A stretch of DNA of 64,000 nt from Streptomyces smyrnaeus (GCF_017676345.1 NZ_JAFFZM010000005.1:62001-126000); one strand, 5' to 3'; numbered from the stretch's first letter, positions 46,818-56,351 are shown. Made by a program: numbers and translations. The notes: generated by a model not told the origin, from the letters alone.

Positions 46818-47834
46818 GTGCTCAGCGAGCGTCGACTTGAAGTCCTCCGCGCCATCGTCCAGGACTACGTCGGCACGGAGGAACCGGTGGGCTCCAAGGC
46901 GCTCACGGAGCGCCACAACCTGAAGGTGTCGCCGGCCACTGTCCGCAACGACATGGCGGCACTGGAGGACGAGGGGTACATCGCCCAGCCGCACACCAGC
47001 GCGGGCCGTATCCCCACCGACAAGGGGTACCGCCTCTTCGTCGACAAGCTCGCCGGGGTCAAGCCGCTGTCGTCCCCCGAGCGGCGCGCCATCCAGAACT
47101 TCCTCGAAGGAGCCGTCGACCTCGACGACGTCGTCGGCCGTACGGTCCGGCTGCTGGCCCAGCTCACCCGGCAGGTCGCCGTGGTGCAGTATCCGTCGCT
47201 GACCCGTTCGACGGTGCGGCACGTGGAGCTGCTGGGGCTGGCGCCCGCGCGGCTGATGCTGGTGCTGATCACCGACACCGGCCGGGTCGAGCAGCGGCTG
47301 ATCGACTGCCCGGCGCCGATCGGTGAGACGGTCCTGGCGGATCTGCGGGCCCGGCTCAACAGCCGGGTGGTCGGCGAGCGCTTCACCGAGGTCCCCTCCC
47401 TGGTGCAGGACCTGCCGGAGGCGTTCGACGCCGACGACCGGGGCACGATCCAGACGGTGCTGGCCACCTTGCTGGAGACCCTGGTCGAGGAGACCGAGGA
47501 GCGGCTGATGATCGGCGGCACCGCCAATCTGACCCGCTTCGGGCACGACTTCCCGCTCACCATCCGGCCCGTTCTGGAGGCGCTGGAGGAGCAGGTCGTC
47601 CTGCTGAAGCTGCTCGGCGAGGCCAAGGACCCGGGTATGACCGTACGAATCGGGCATGAGAACCAGCACGAGGGACTGAGTTCCACATCGGTCGTCTCGG
47701 TCGGTTACGGTTCGGGCGACGAAGCAGTCGCCAAACTCGGCGTGGTCGGACCGACCCGCATGGACTACCCCGGAACGATGGGAGCTGTACGCGCAGTGGC
47801 ACGGTACGTCGGACAGATCCTGGCGGAGTCATAA
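46818..47834 (+). CDS. hrcA: Heat-inducible transcription repressor HrcA
   Basis: Repressor of CIRCE heat-shock genes, 338 residues from GTG 46818 with GGGAGGT 8 bases upstream. N-terminal winged helix ([20 protein letters not shown] with break, then [18 protein letters not shown]) and C-terminal GAF-like dimer domain with [32 protein letters not shown] (broken here). A CIRCE sits in its own promoter. dnaJ starts on the base after its stop, so the two are translationally coupled. Confidence 0.96.
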   Translation: MLSERRLEVLRAIVQDYVGTEEPVGSKALTERHNLKVSPATVRNDMAALEDEGYIAQPHTSAGRIPTDKGYRLFVDKLAGVKPLSSPERRAIQNFLEGAVDLDDVVGRTVRLLAQLTRQVAVVQYPSLTRSTVRHVELLGLAPARLMLVLITDTGRVEQRLIDCPAPIGETVLADLRARLNSRVVGERFTEVPSLVQDLPEAFDADDRGTIQTVLATLLETLVEETEERLMIGGTANLTRFGHDFPLTIRPVLEALEEQVVLLKLLGEAKDPGMTVRIGHENQHEGLSSTSVVSVGYGSGDEAVAKLGVVGPTRMDYPGTMGAVRAVARYVGQILAES

Positions 47835-48968
47835 GTGGCGACGGACTACTACGCGGTCCTCGGTGTGCAACGTGACGCCTCGCAGGACGAGATCAAGAAG
47901 GCGTTCCGCAGACTCGCGCGCGAGCTGCACCCGGACGTCAATCCGGACCCGAAGACCCAGGAGCGGTTCAAGGAGATCAACACCGCTTACGAGGTGCTCT
48001 CGGACCCGCAGAAGAAGCAGGTCTACGACCTGGGCGGGGACCCGGCCTCCGGCGCCGCGGGTGCCGGCGCGGGCGGGTTCGGCGCGGGCTTCGGCAACTT
48101 CAGCGACATCATGGACGCCTTCTTCGGCACGGCGGCGCAGCGCGGCCCGCGCTCGCGCACCCGCCGGGGCCAGGACGCCATGATCCGGCTGGACATCGAT
48201 CTGGACGAGGCCGCGTTCGGCACCACCAAGGACATCCAGGTCGACACCGCCATCGTCTGCGGCAGCTGCAGCGGTGACGGTGCCGCACCCGGCACCTCGG
48301 CGCAGACCTGCGACATGTGCCGGGGCCGTGGCGAGGTCTCCCAGGTCACCCGGTCCTTCCTGGGCCAGGTCATGACATCCCGGCCCTGCCCCCAGTGCCA
48401 GGGCTTCGGCACCGTGGTGCCCACCCCCTGCCCGGAGTGCGCGGGCGACGGGCGGGTGCGCTCGCGGCGCAGCCTCACCGTGAAGATCCCGGCCGGTGTC
48501 GACAACGGCACCCGCATCCAGCTCGCGGGCGAGGGCGAGGTCGGCCCGGGCGGCGGCCCGGCCGGTGACCTGTATGTGGAGATCCACGAGAACGCGCACC
48601 CGGCCTTCCAGCGCCGCGGTGACGACCTGCACTGCACCGTCACCATCCCCATGACCGCCGCTGCTCTCGGTACGAAGGTGCCGCTGGAGACGCTGGACGG
48701 CATGGAGGAGATCGACATCCGGCCCGGCACCCAGTCCGGCCAGTCGATCCCGCTGCACGAGCGCGGCATCACCCATCTGCGCGGCGGTGGCCGCGGCCAG
48801 CTCATCGTCCATGTCGAGGTGACGACCCCGACGAAGCTGGAGCCCGAGCAGGAGGAACTCCTCCGCCGCCTGGCCAAACTCCGCGGCGAGGAACGGCCTA
48901 CCGGCCAGTTCCAGCCCGGTCAGCAGGGGCTGTTCTCCCGGCTGAAGGACGCTTTCAACGGGCGTTGA
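47835..48968 (+). CDS. dnaJ: Chaperone DnaJ
   Basis: Type I J-protein, DnaK co-chaperone, 377 residues from GTG 47835. J domain with HPD at 32-34, Gly/Phe-rich linker (about 70-100), and a zinc domain with four CxxCxGxG modules ([32 protein letters not shown]), then a substrate-binding C-terminal domain. This is the hrcA-linked copy, distinct from the dnaK operon copy that streptomycetes also have. The last 57 bases and 23 bases beyond the stop are duplicated downstream at 49026-49106. Confidence 0.96.
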   Translation: MATDYYAVLGVQRDASQDEIKKAFRRLARELHPDVNPDPKTQERFKEINTAYEVLSDPQKKQVYDLGGDPASGAAGAGAGGFGAGFGNFSDIMDAFFGTAAQRGPRSRTRRGQDAMIRLDIDLDEAAFGTTKDIQVDTAIVCGSCSGDGAAPGTSAQTCDMCRGRGEVSQVTRSFLGQVMTSRPCPQCQGFGTVVPTPCPECAGDGRVRSRRSLTVKIPAGVDNGTRIQLAGEGEVGPGGGPAGDLYVEIHENAHPAFQRRGDDLHCTVTIPMTAAALGTKVPLETLDGMEEIDIRPGTQSGQSIPLHERGITHLRGGGRGQLIVHVEVTTPTKLEPEQEELLRRLAKLRGEERPTGQFQPGQQGLFSRLKDAFNGR

Positions 48969-49025
48969 GGACCGGCGGCCGGGGTTCGGCCGGGGGTTCG
49001 GGGGTTGTCCCCCGGGTGGATGGGT

Positions 49026-49106
49026 CAGCCGGGTCAGCAGGGGCTGTTCTCCCGGCTGAAGGATGCCTTCAACGGGCGTTGAGGACCGGCGGCCGGGGGT
49101 TCGGCC
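49026..49106 (+). repeat. Duplicated dnaJ 3' end (remnant)
   Basis: The stretch 48912-48991 (last 18 dnaJ codons, stop and trailer) recurs at 49026-49106, offset 114 bp. In the codons there are only three differences, CCC/CCG, GAC/GAT and GCT/GCC, all synonymous third-position changes; the trailer has a one-base G indel. The second copy has no upstream dnaJ body. It looks like the 3' end of another dnaJ allele left by recombination. The rest of 48969-49192 shows no gene. Confidence 0.85.
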
Positions 49107-49192
49107 CCGGTGCCGAACCGGGCACCGGGGGCGCGGTGGCGGACACCGAGGGTGCACGGGGGTGTGCGGTGGGGGCGTGACAGGATGTGGCC

Positions 49193-50278
49193 ATGTCCAC
49201 CTCGTCGCCTTCGCTCTCCGAGCTGACTGCGCACCCCGTCATCCAGGCCCCGATGGCAGGTGGGGTCTCCCGCCCCGAGCTGGCCGCGGCGGTGAGCGAG
49301 GCGGGTGGCCTGGGCTTTCTGGCCGCCGGGTACAAGACGCCCGAGGCGATGTACGAGGAGATCAGACAGCTGCGGCAGCTGACGGGGCGCCCGTTCGGCG
49401 TCAATCTGTTCATGCCGCAGCCGCGCACCACCGACCCGTCCGCGGTCGACGTCTACCGCGAACAACTCGCGGGCGAGGCCACCTGGTACGAGACGGAGCT
49501 GGGCGACACCGACGTCACGACGGACGACGCGTACGAGGCGAAGCTGGCGATCCTCCACGACGATCCGGTCCCGGTCGTCTCCTTCCACTTCGGCTGCCCC
49601 ACCCGCCGGGTGCTGGCGCGGTTCGCACAGCAGGGCACCTGCACCGTGGTGACCGCGACCTCGGTCGCTGAGGCGCGCGCGGTGCAGGCGGCCGGTGCGC
49701 ACGCCGTGTGCTTGCAGGGCATAGAGGCGGGCGGCCACCAGGGCACGCACCGCGACGACGCGCAGGGTGACCGCGGGAGCGCCGGTATCGGGCTGCTGTC
49801 GCTGATCACGCAGGTCAAGGAGGCGGTGGAGCTGCCACTGATCGCCGCGGGGGGACTGATGCGCGGGCAGCAGATCGCCGCCGTGCTCGCCGCGGGCGCG
49901 GTGGCCGGGCAGTTGGGCACCGCCTTCGTGCCCACCGAGGAGTCCGGTGCCCACCCGCTGCACAAGCAGGCGCTGACCAGTCCGCTGTTCACCCGCACCG
50001 AGCTGACCCGGGCCTTCTCGGGGCGCCCGGCGCGCGGACTGGTCAACCGCTTCCTGCGGGAACACGGCCCGTACGCGCCCGCTGCCTACCCGCAGCTGCA
50101 CTATCTGACGGCCGGGCTGCGCAAGGCCGCCGCCAGGGCGAAGGACCCGCAGGCGATGGCCCTGTGGGCGGGTCAGGGGCACCGGCTGGCGCGGGAGTTG
50201 CCCGCCGGGCAGTTGGTGGAGGTGCTGGCGGCGGAGCTCGCCGAGGGGCGTACGGCACTCGCGGGGTCGCCCTCGTGA
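49193..50278 (+). CDS. Nitronate monooxygenase-family flavoprotein
   Basis: 361 residues from ATG 49193 (GTG 49187 is possible). FMN TIM barrel of the 2-nitropropane dioxygenase family. Features are HPVIQAPMAGGVSRPELAAAV, GLGFLAAGYKT, VSFHFGCP, ICLQGIEAGGHQGTH-like GIEAGGHQGTH and IAAGGLMRGQQIAAVLAAGA. The catalytic His of nitronate monooxygenases is in the GGHxGTH block. It may detoxify nitronates such as propionate 3-nitronate. The stop overlaps the rsmE start by 4 bases. Confidence 0.9.
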   Translation: MSTSSPSLSELTAHPVIQAPMAGGVSRPELAAAVSEAGGLGFLAAGYKTPEAMYEEIRQLRQLTGRPFGVNLFMPQPRTTDPSAVDVYREQLAGEATWYETELGDTDVTTDDAYEAKLAILHDDPVPVVSFHFGCPTRRVLARFAQQGTCTVVTATSVAEARAVQAAGAHAVCLQGIEAGGHQGTHRDDAQGDRGSAGIGLLSLITQVKEAVELPLIAAGGLMRGQQIAAVLAAGAVAGQLGTAFVPTEESGAHPLHKQALTSPLFTRTELTRAFSGRPARGLVNRFLREHGPYAPAAYPQLHYLTAGLRKAAARAKDPQAMALWAGQGHRLARELPAGQLVEVLAAELAEGRTALAGSPS

Positions 50279-51012
50279 GCGCGCCGGTCTTCCTCGCCGA
50301 CTCGGGGCTGCTGCGCCCGGGCACGGTGGTACTGGACGGGCCGGAGGGGCGGCACGCCGTCTCGGTGCGGCGGCTGCGCCCCGGCGAGGAGATCGTCCTG
50401 ACGGACGGCGCCGGAGCGGGCGCGTACGGGAGCGTGACCGCCGCCGAGGGCAAGGACCGGCTGCAGATCGCCGTCCGCGAGGTCCGTACGGAGCCGGAAC
50501 CGCGGCCGCGGCTGACCGTCGTACAGGCGCTGCCCAAGGGGGACCGGGGGGAGCTGGCGGTGGAGACGATGACGGAGACGGGCGTGGATGCCGTCGTGCC
50601 GTGGGCGGCGTCGCGCGCCGTGACCCGGTGGAAGGGGGAGCGGGCGGCCAAGTCGCTCGCCAAGTGGCGGAACACCGCGCGGGAGGCGGGTAAGCAGGCG
50701 CGTCGGCTGCGGTTCCCCCAGGTCGCCGACCTCGCCTCCACCGCCGAGGTCGCACAGCTGCTGCGGTCGGCCGACTTCGCCGGGGTGCTGCACGAGGAGG
50801 GCAGCACTCCGCTGGCCACCGCCGAGTTGCCCGCGGTGGGGGAGATCGTGTTGGTGGTGGGGCCCGAGGGCGGCGTCGCCCCCGAGGAGCTGGAGCTGTT
50901 CGCCGCCGCCGGGGCCGCCCCGTTCCGGCTGGGGCCGTCCGTGCTGCGGACCTCCACGGCCGGGACGGCCGCCGCCGCCGTCGTTCTCGCCCGTTGCGGT
51001 CGCTGGAACTGA
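50275..51012 (+). CDS. rsmE: 16S rRNA m3U1498 methyltransferase RsmE
   Basis: SPOUT methyltransferase that modifies U1498 in 16S rRNA. 245 residues from GTG 50275, which overlaps the previous stop as GTGA. N-terminal PUA-like domain (RHAVSVRRLRPGEEIVLTDG) and a trefoil-knot domain with QALPKGDRGELAVETMTETGVD (broken here), VVGPEGGVAPEELE and LGPSVLRTSTAGTAA motifs. The knot motifs are complete. It usually lies near dnaJ in actinomycetes, as here. Confidence 0.94.
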   Translation: MSAPVFLADSGLLRPGTVVLDGPEGRHAVSVRRLRPGEEIVLTDGAGAGAYGSVTAAEGKDRLQIAVREVRTEPEPRPRLTVVQALPKGDRGELAVETMTETGVDAVVPWAASRAVTRWKGERAAKSLAKWRNTAREAGKQARRLRFPQVADLASTAEVAQLLRSADFAGVLHEEGSTPLATAELPAVGEIVLVVGPEGGVAPEELELFAAAGAAPFRLGPSVLRTSTAGTAAAAVVLARCGRWN

Positions 51013-51051
51013 GGGGCTGTCCGATCGCCGGGGGCCACGACACCCCTCGGG

Positions 51052-51057
51052 TAACAT
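51052..51057 (+). promoter_or_regulatory. -10 box for leaderless HIT-protein transcript
   Basis: TAACAT lies 6 bases before ATG 51064 and no ribosome site is present. Confidence 0.5.
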
Positions 51058-51063
51058 CCCGGC

Positions 51064-51447
51064 ATGGCTTCCAACGGAGAACCGCAGCAGGACTGTCTGT
51101 TCTGCAAGATCGTCGCCGGCGAGGTGCCCGCGACGCTGGTGCGGGAGACCGACACGACCGTTGCGTTCCGCGACATCAACCCGCAGGCGCCCACCCATGT
51201 GCTGGTGATCCCCAAAGCGCACCATCCGGACGCGGCCTCGCTCGCGGCGGCCTCTCCGCAGCTGATCGCCGACGTGGTGCGGGAGGCCGGCGAGGTGGCG
51301 GCGATGGAGAAGATCGCCGTGCCGCACGGCGGTCCGGGCACCGGGTACCGGGTGGTCTTCAACACCGGTTCGGGCGCGGGGCAGACGGTCTTCCACGCGC
51401 ACGCCCATGTGCTCGGGGGCCGCGGTCTGGAATGGCCGCCCGGATGA
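51064..51447 (+). CDS. HIT-family nucleotide-binding protein (HINT-like)
   Basis: 127 residues. The histidine-triad motif HAHAH is at 111-115 (TVFHAHAHVLGGR), the hallmark of HINT purine-nucleoside phosphoramidases. The N-terminal CLFCKIVAGEVPA holds the usual CxxC of bacterial HINT. The gene is short and monodomain. The start is leaderless by the -10 placement. RNase Z follows 29 bases later. Confidence 0.94.
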   Translation: MASNGEPQQDCLFCKIVAGEVPATLVRETDTTVAFRDINPQAPTHVLVIPKAHHPDAASLAAASPQLIADVVREAGEVAAMEKIAVPHGGPGTGYRVVFNTGSGAGQTVFHAHAHVLGGRGLEWPPG

Positions 51448-51476
51448 GAGCGACGCAAGTGAGGCGGTGAGGCGCG

Positions 51477-52397
51477 TTGTCGGTGCGAGAACTGGTCGTA
51501 CTGGGTACCGCCAGCCAAGTGCCCACCCGGCAGCGCAACCACAACGGATACATCCTGTTGTGGGACGGCGAGGGCATCCTGTTCGACCCGGGTGAGGGCA
51601 CCCAGCGGCAGATGCTGCACACCTCCGTCGCCGCGCACGATCTGACCCGTATCTGCCTGACGCACTTCCACGGCGACCACACCCTCGGTCTGCCCGGCGT
51701 CATCCAGCACATGAGCCTCGACGGGGTGCCGCACGAGGTGACGGCGTACTTCCCGGCGAGCGGGCGCCACTACTTCGAACGGTTGCGGCACGCCACGCCG
51801 TTCCATGACACGGTGCGGCTGCGCGAGGAGCCCGTCACCGCACCGGGGGTGCTGGCCGGCGGCCCGGCGCAGCCCGAGGTGCCGTTCACCCTGGAGGCGC
51901 GTCGGCTCTCGCACCGCATCGACACCTTCGGCTACCGGCTCACCGAACCGGACGCGCGCCGTATGCTGCCCGACCTGCTGGCGGAGCGCGGTATCAGCGG
52001 TCCGGACGTGGGCCGCCTCCAGCGGGAGGGGGAACTGCGTGGCGTACGTCTGGAAGAGGTCAGCGAGCCGCGGCGGGGACAGCGCTTCGCCTTCGTCATG
52101 GACACCCGGCTGTGCGACGGGGTCCACGAGCTGGCCGAGGGCTGCGACATGCTCGTCATCGAGTCGACGTTCCTGCAGGCCGACGCGGAGCTGGCCGAGG
52201 TCTCCGGGCATCTGACGGCCTTCCAGGCGGGCCGGGTCGCTGCCGAGTCGGGCGTACGGCATCTGGTGCTGACGCACTTCTCGCAGCGCTACCAGGACAC
52301 CGATGTGTTCGCCGCGGAGGCACGCGCCGCCGGCTTCGAGGGCGAACTGACGGCGGCGCGGGACCTGATGCGCGTCCCGGTGCCCAAACGGGCCTGA
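51477..52397 (+). CDS. rnz: Ribonuclease Z
   Basis: tRNA 3'-end endonuclease, MBL fold, 306 residues. The start is TTG 51477 with GAGG about 6 bases upstream, giving the N-terminus [18 protein letters not shown]; the GTG 51483 is less likely. Zinc motif HFHGDH (63-68), [27 protein letters not shown] (broken here), [10 protein letters not shown] and LTHFSQRY complete the family pattern. It is needed because many streptomycete tRNA genes lack CCA, as the two in this window do. Confidence 0.93.
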   Translation: MSVRELVVLGTASQVPTRQRNHNGYILLWDGEGILFDPGEGTQRQMLHTSVAAHDLTRICLTHFHGDHTLGLPGVIQHMSLDGVPHEVTAYFPASGRHYFERLRHATPFHDTVRLREEPVTAPGVLAGGPAQPEVPFTLEARRLSHRIDTFGYRLTEPDARRMLPDLLAERGISGPDVGRLQREGELRGVRLEEVSEPRRGQRFAFVMDTRLCDGVHELAEGCDMLVIESTFLQADAELAEVSGHLTAFQAGRVAAESGVRHLVLTHFSQRYQDTDVFAAEARAAGFEGELTAARDLMRVPVPKRA

Positions 52398-52410
52398 CCG
52401 GCCCGCGGAG

Positions 52411-53382
52411 TCAGAAGCCCAGCCGGCGCAGCTGCTTGGGATCGCGCTGCCAGTCCTTGGCGACCTTGACGTGCAGATCGAGGTAGACGGGGGTGCCCAG
52501 CAGCGCCTCGATGTGCCGGCGCGAGCTGCTGCCGACCTCCTTGAGGCGCTTGCCCTTGGGGCCGATGACGATGCCCTTCTGGCTGGGGCGCTCGATGTAG
52601 ATGTTGGCGTGTACGTCCAGCAGCGGACGGTCGGCGGGGCGGTCCTCGCGGGGCACCATCTCCTCGACCACCACCGCGATCGAGTGCGGCAGCTCGTCCC
52701 GTACGCCCTCCAGCGCCGCCTCGCGGATCAGCTCGGCGACCATGACCTGCTCGGGCTCGTCCGTCAGATCGCCGTCCGGGTACAGCGGCGGACCCTGCGG
52801 CAGCAGCGGCACCAGCAGATCGGCCAGCAGGTCCACCTGGGAGCCCTCGGTGGCGGAGACCGGAACGATCTCCGCCCACTCGATGCCCAGCTCCCGGCCG
52901 AGCTGGTCGACGGCGAGGAGCTGCTCCGCGAGCGCCTTGCTGGAGACCAGGTCGGTCTTGGTGACCACGGCGACCTTCGGCGTCCGCTTCTTCAGCTCGG
53001 CCAGCTCCCCGGCGATGAACCGGTCGCCCGGGCCGATCTTCTGGTCGGCGGGCAGGCAGAAGCCGATGACGTCGACCTCCGCCCAGGTGGTGCGCACCAC
53101 GTCGTTGAGGCGCTCGCCGAGCAGGGTGCGGGGCTTGTGCAGGCCGGGGGTGTCCACCAGGACGAGCTGGGCTTCCGGGCGGTGCACGATGCCGCGCACC
53201 GTGTGCCGGGTCGTCTGCGGGCGGGTGGAGGTGATCGCGACCTTCGTGCCCACCAGCGCATTGGTCAGCGTCGACTTGCCCGCGTTCGGGCGTCCGACGA
53301 AGCAGGCGAATCCCGAGCGGTGCTCTGCCTCGTCCCGGGCGCGGCCTTCGGTGTCGCCGGCGGTGGCGGAAGATGCGTTCAT
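52411..53382 (-). CDS. era: GTPase Era
   Basis: 16S rRNA-binding GTPase for 30S assembly. 323 residues from ATG 53382 (ATG 53391 is possible). P-loop GRPNAGKS (30-37), VDTPGL (G3) and TKTD (G4), then a KH domain near the C-terminus (VIGPKGKRLKEVGSSSRRHIEAL with break). The sequence is of full length. It shares the strand with the ybeY/phoH genes, a conserved ribosome-biogenesis group, but the group is interrupted here by accessory genes. Confidence 0.95.
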   Translation of the reverse strand: MNASSATAGDTEGRARDEAEHRSGFACFVGRPNAGKSTLTNALVGTKVAITSTRPQTTRHTVRGIVHRPEAQLVLVDTPGLHKPRTLLGERLNDVVRTTWAEVDVIGFCLPADQKIGPGDRFIAGELAELKKRTPKVAVVTKTDLVSSKALAEQLLAVDQLGRELGIEWAEIVPVSATEGSQVDLLADLLVPLLPQGPPLYPDGDLTDEPEQVMVAELIREAALEGVRDELPHSIAVVVEEMVPREDRPADRPLLDVHANIYIERPSQKGIVIGPKGKRLKEVGSSSRRHIEALLGTPVYLDLHVKVAKDWQRDPKQLRRLGF

Positions 53383-53431
53383 GACGACCATTCTCCCCGA
53401 TGGACGGGGAGCTCTCGGCCGAGCCCTCGGC

Positions 53432-53791
53432 TCAGCCCGCCGTCACCGTCGAGTGCACCTCGCCGTCCGGCCCGGCCAGCAGCACCGGGGTGGCGGGCCC
53501 GCCCAGGTCCCGTACGGTCGCCAGGTCCTCGGCCGGGACCTGCTCGGCCTCCGAGACCACGGCCGCCGCCTCCAGGGAGGTGGCACCCGAGGCCACCGCC
53601 ATCGCCACGGCCGTACGCAGCGCCGAAAGCCGCAGCGAGGGCAGCGCCACCGACCCCGCCACATAGGTGCGTCCCGTCTCGTCCCGCACTGCGGCGCCCT
53701 CCGGGACGGCGTTGCGGGCACGCGCACTGCGCGCCAGGGTGACGATCTTGCGGTCTTCCGGGTTCGGCCCGCCGGTGCTCTGGTCACTCAT
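53432..53791 (-). CDS. Cytidine deaminase-like protein lacking catalytic residues
   Basis: 119 residues from ATG 53791. The layout resembles cytidine deaminase (EGAAVRDETGRTYVAGSVALPS, then a helix and an alpha/beta end). The zinc/catalytic block of true enzymes, CAE in the first helix, reads SAL at 56-58, and there is no PCxxC motif at all. It is therefore probably inactive and structural or regulatory. TATGCT (53799-53804 on the minus strand) 7 bases upstream suggests a leaderless transcript. Placement next to era is typical of Streptomyces. Confidence 0.75.
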   Translation of the reverse strand: MSDQSTGGPNPEDRKIVTLARSARARNAVPEGAAVRDETGRTYVAGSVALPSLRLSALRTAVAMAVASGATSLEAAAVVSEAEQVPAEDLATVRDLGGPATPVLLAGPDGEVHSTVTAG

Positions 53792-53851
53792 GACCGCGAG
53801 CATATGCGGTGCCCGCACCATGCCCTCCAGGTGCCTCACCTACCGGGTGCC

Positions 53852-54733
53852 TCATCCCGCGACCTGGTGGAGGGTGGCGCGGCGCAGCTCCGGCTCGGCC
53901 AGCCGCTGCAGCTTCTCGGCGGTGCCGGTGCCCGCGACCGGGTTGTGCAGGATGAGTCTGAGATCGGGCCGGGCCGGCACCTGGAGCGTCGTCGACTCGA
54001 AGTGCAGCGCGCCCACCACCGGGTGGTCCAGCTCCTTGCGCCGCTGACCGGGGCGGCAGACATCGCCCAGCCCCCACAGCCGGCGGAAGTCGTCGCTGTT
54101 GGCCAGCAGCTCCTCCAGCAGCAGCTGGAACCCCTCGTCCTGCGGCCACTCCGCCAGTGAGGCGCGCAGTTCGGCGACGACGCCCGGCGCGTTCTGCTCC
54201 CAGCTGACCGAGCGGGCGCGGTAGCGCTCGTCGCAGAAGAAGTTGATGATGCAGTTCTCCTGCGCGTCCATGCCCATCACCAGCCGCGCCGACTCGTTGA
54301 GCCCGACGGCGCTGTAGTACGGGTCCATGATGTGCGCCGGATACGGCATCCAGGTGTCGATGAGCCGCTGCAACCCGTCGCACAGATAGTCGCGGTCATA
54401 CTCCGACTCGGGCAGCGGCGGGTTGAGGCCCGCCAGTACGTACAGATGCCGCCGCTCGGCAGCGCTCATCCGCAGCACCCGCGCCACCGCGTCGAGTACC
54501 TGCGGGGAGACGGTGATGTCCCGGCCCTGCTCCAGCCACTGGTACCAGGAGGCGCCCACCCCGGCGAGCACGGCCACCTCCTCGCGGCGCAGCCCCGGTG
54601 TCCGGCGCCGGGGGCCGCCGTCGGGCAGTCCCGCCTCGGCGGGGGAGACGCGGGCCCGGCGGGAGCGCAGAAATGTGCGCAGCTCCGCGCCGCGCCGGGC
54701 TGTCTCCGGTCGGCTCCTCGATGCACTGGCCAC
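53852..54733 (-). CDS. XRE-family regulator with MmyB-like ligand domain (cassette 2)
   Basis: 293 residues from GTG 54733 with GGAGGGG upstream. HTH domain: PRRRTPGLRREEVAVLAGVG and WYQWLEQGRDITVSPQVLDAVARVL (broken here), almost the same text as in cassette 1 at 19528-20568. The C-terminal MmyB-like domain has HIMDPYYSAVGLNESARLVMG (broken here) and ENCIINFFCDERYRARS. It is divergent from an MFS exporter with a 20-bp dyad between them, so local regulation of the exporter is likely. Confidence 0.92.
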   Translation of the reverse strand: MASASRSRPETARRGAELRTFLRSRRARVSPAEAGLPDGGPRRRTPGLRREEVAVLAGVGASWYQWLEQGRDITVSPQVLDAVARVLRMSAAERRHLYVLAGLNPPLPESEYDRDYLCDGLQRLIDTWMPYPAHIMDPYYSAVGLNESARLVMGMDAQENCIINFFCDERYRARSVSWEQNAPGVVAELRASLAEWPQDEGFQLLLEELLANSDDFRRLWGLGDVCRPGQRRKELDHPVVGALHFESTTLQVPARPDLRLILHNPVAGTGTAEKLQRLAEPELRRATLHQVAG

Positions 54734-54750
54734 CTGATCCCCTCCCTGAC

Positions 54751-54770
54751 TGGTGGTGCGGGCACCACCA
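54751..54770. promoter_or_regulatory. Operator candidate of XRE/MFS cassette 2
   Basis: TGGTGGTGC-GG-GCACCACCA: perfect 9-bp arms and a 2-base centre, in the 84-base gap between the divergent starts (54733 and 54818). This is a very good dimer operator candidate. Confidence 0.65.
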
Positions 54771-54817
54771 TAAACAGCAGCTCCCCACGGGGTGTTCCGC
54801 GCCAGCAGGCTGTGATC

Positions 54818-56320
54818 ATGCCAACGACCGCTTCCGTACCGGATACGACCGCGCCCGCGCCGGTCCCCGACCACGACCACCCGGCACCGTCCGGCCGTCC
54901 GGCCGACTCCCGGCCGTCCCAGCGCTTCACCCCGCGCGAGATCCTGCTCCTCGTGGTGCTGTGCGCCTCGCAGTTCCTCGTCGCGCTCGACTTCTCCGTG
55001 CTGAACGTCGCGCTGCCCGTCCTCGGCCCCGACCTGGGGCTGGGCGAGGCCGGGCTGCAGTGGGCCGTGACCGCTTTCGCGCTCCCCACCGGCAGCTTCC
55101 TGCTGCTCTTCGGCCGCCTGGGCGACCAGTTGGGCCGCCGCCGTACGTTCCTGACCGGGCTGGCCCTCTTCACGGGGGCCTCGGTGCTGGCCGCCGTCGC
55201 ACCCACCGCGCCGCTCTTCCTGGCCGGGCGCGCACTCCAAGGGCTCGGTGCCGCCGCACTGGTTCCCACCGGCATGGCCCTGATCACCACCTCGTTCGCC
55301 GAGGGCCCCAAGCGCACCAAGGCGCTGAGCATCAACGGCTCGCTGATGGCACTGGGCTTCACCGTCGGCATGGTCGTCGGCGGCATCCTCACCGACACCC
55401 TCGGCTGGCGCTCCACCATGGGCCTGCTGGGTGTGGGCGGGGTGCTGGTGCTGCTGGCCGCGCCCCGGCTGCTGAGCGAGAGCCGGGGGCCGCGCACCCG
55501 GTTGGACGTGCCCGGTGCGCTGACCGTCACCGGGGGGCTCTTCGGTGTCGTCTACGGGCTGTCCACCGCAGCCGAGGAGGGCTTCTCCCGCCCCGATGTG
55601 CTGATCGCCATCGTCGCCGGGCTGGCGCTGCTCGTCCTGTTCGTCCGGGTGGAGGCCCGCAGCGCCGAGCCGCTGCTGCCGCTGTGGATGCTGCGCCGCC
55701 CCACTGTCGCCTTCGGCAACCTGGCCGGGCTCGTCACCGTCTCGATGATGACCGCCGTGGTCTTCTTGATGACGCTCTACCTCCAGGACCTGCTGGGTGT
55801 CTCCGCACTCGTCTCCGGCCTGGTCTTCGGCGTGCAGGGGCTCGCCTCCGTCGCGGGCGGCGCCGTCGCACCCCGGGTGGCCCGCCGGATCGGCGCCCCG
55901 CGCACCCTGGCGCTCGCCCTGATCGGTCAGGGGGCGCTGACGGCGGCGCTGCTGGGCCTGGGCACCGGGAGCGGGCTGTGGCTGGTCGTGGTGGCCATCT
56001 CACTGGCCAGCGGGCTGCACCTGGTGGCCGTCGTCACCTACGGCGTCACCGCCACCTCCGGACTCGACGACACCGACCAGGGCCGCGCCACCTCGCTGGT
56101 CACCAGCGCCATGCAACTCGGCCTGGCGCTCGGCATCCCGCTGCTGAGCGCCCTGTCCGTCGGCTGGGCGGGTGTCCTGCGCAGTGGCGGCACCTCAGCC
56201 GACGCCGCCACCCTGGGCGGGATCAAGCTGGGTCTCGGTGCCGATGTCGTCGTCCTGCTCGCCACCGGCGCCCTGGTGGCCCTCACGGTGGGCCGTCGCC
56301 GACCTGCGGAGCAGCCGTAG
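54818..56320 (+). CDS. MFS transporter, DHA2-type (cassette 2)
   Basis: 500 residues from ATG 54818. About 14 transmembrane segments; TM1 reads LVVLCASQFLVALDFSVLNVALP with the LDFSVLNVALP DHA2 signature, the A-loop motif is GRLGDQLGRRRTFLTG, and the motif C-like region is LMALGFTVGMVVGG. A proton-driven drug or metabolite exporter is likely. It is paired with a divergent XRE regulator. The sequence is not closely alike to the exporter at 20662-22257 beyond the family motifs. Confidence 0.9.
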   Translation: MPTTASVPDTTAPAPVPDHDHPAPSGRPADSRPSQRFTPREILLLVVLCASQFLVALDFSVLNVALPVLGPDLGLGEAGLQWAVTAFALPTGSFLLLFGRLGDQLGRRRTFLTGLALFTGASVLAAVAPTAPLFLAGRALQGLGAAALVPTGMALITTSFAEGPKRTKALSINGSLMALGFTVGMVVGGILTDTLGWRSTMGLLGVGGVLVLLAAPRLLSESRGPRTRLDVPGALTVTGGLFGVVYGLSTAAEEGFSRPDVLIAIVAGLALLVLFVRVEARSAEPLLPLWMLRRPTVAFGNLAGLVTVSMMTAVVFLMTLYLQDLLGVSALVSGLVFGVQGLASVAGGAVAPRVARRIGAPRTLALALIGQGALTAALLGLGTGSGLWLVVVAISLASGLHLVAVVTYGVTATSGLDDTDQGRATSLVTSAMQLGLALGIPLLSALSVGWAGVLRSGGTSADAATLGGIKLGLGADVVVLLATGALVALTVGRRRPAEQP

Positions 56321-56351
56321 CCGGGGGAGTGCCCGCCCCTGCCCGACGTCT

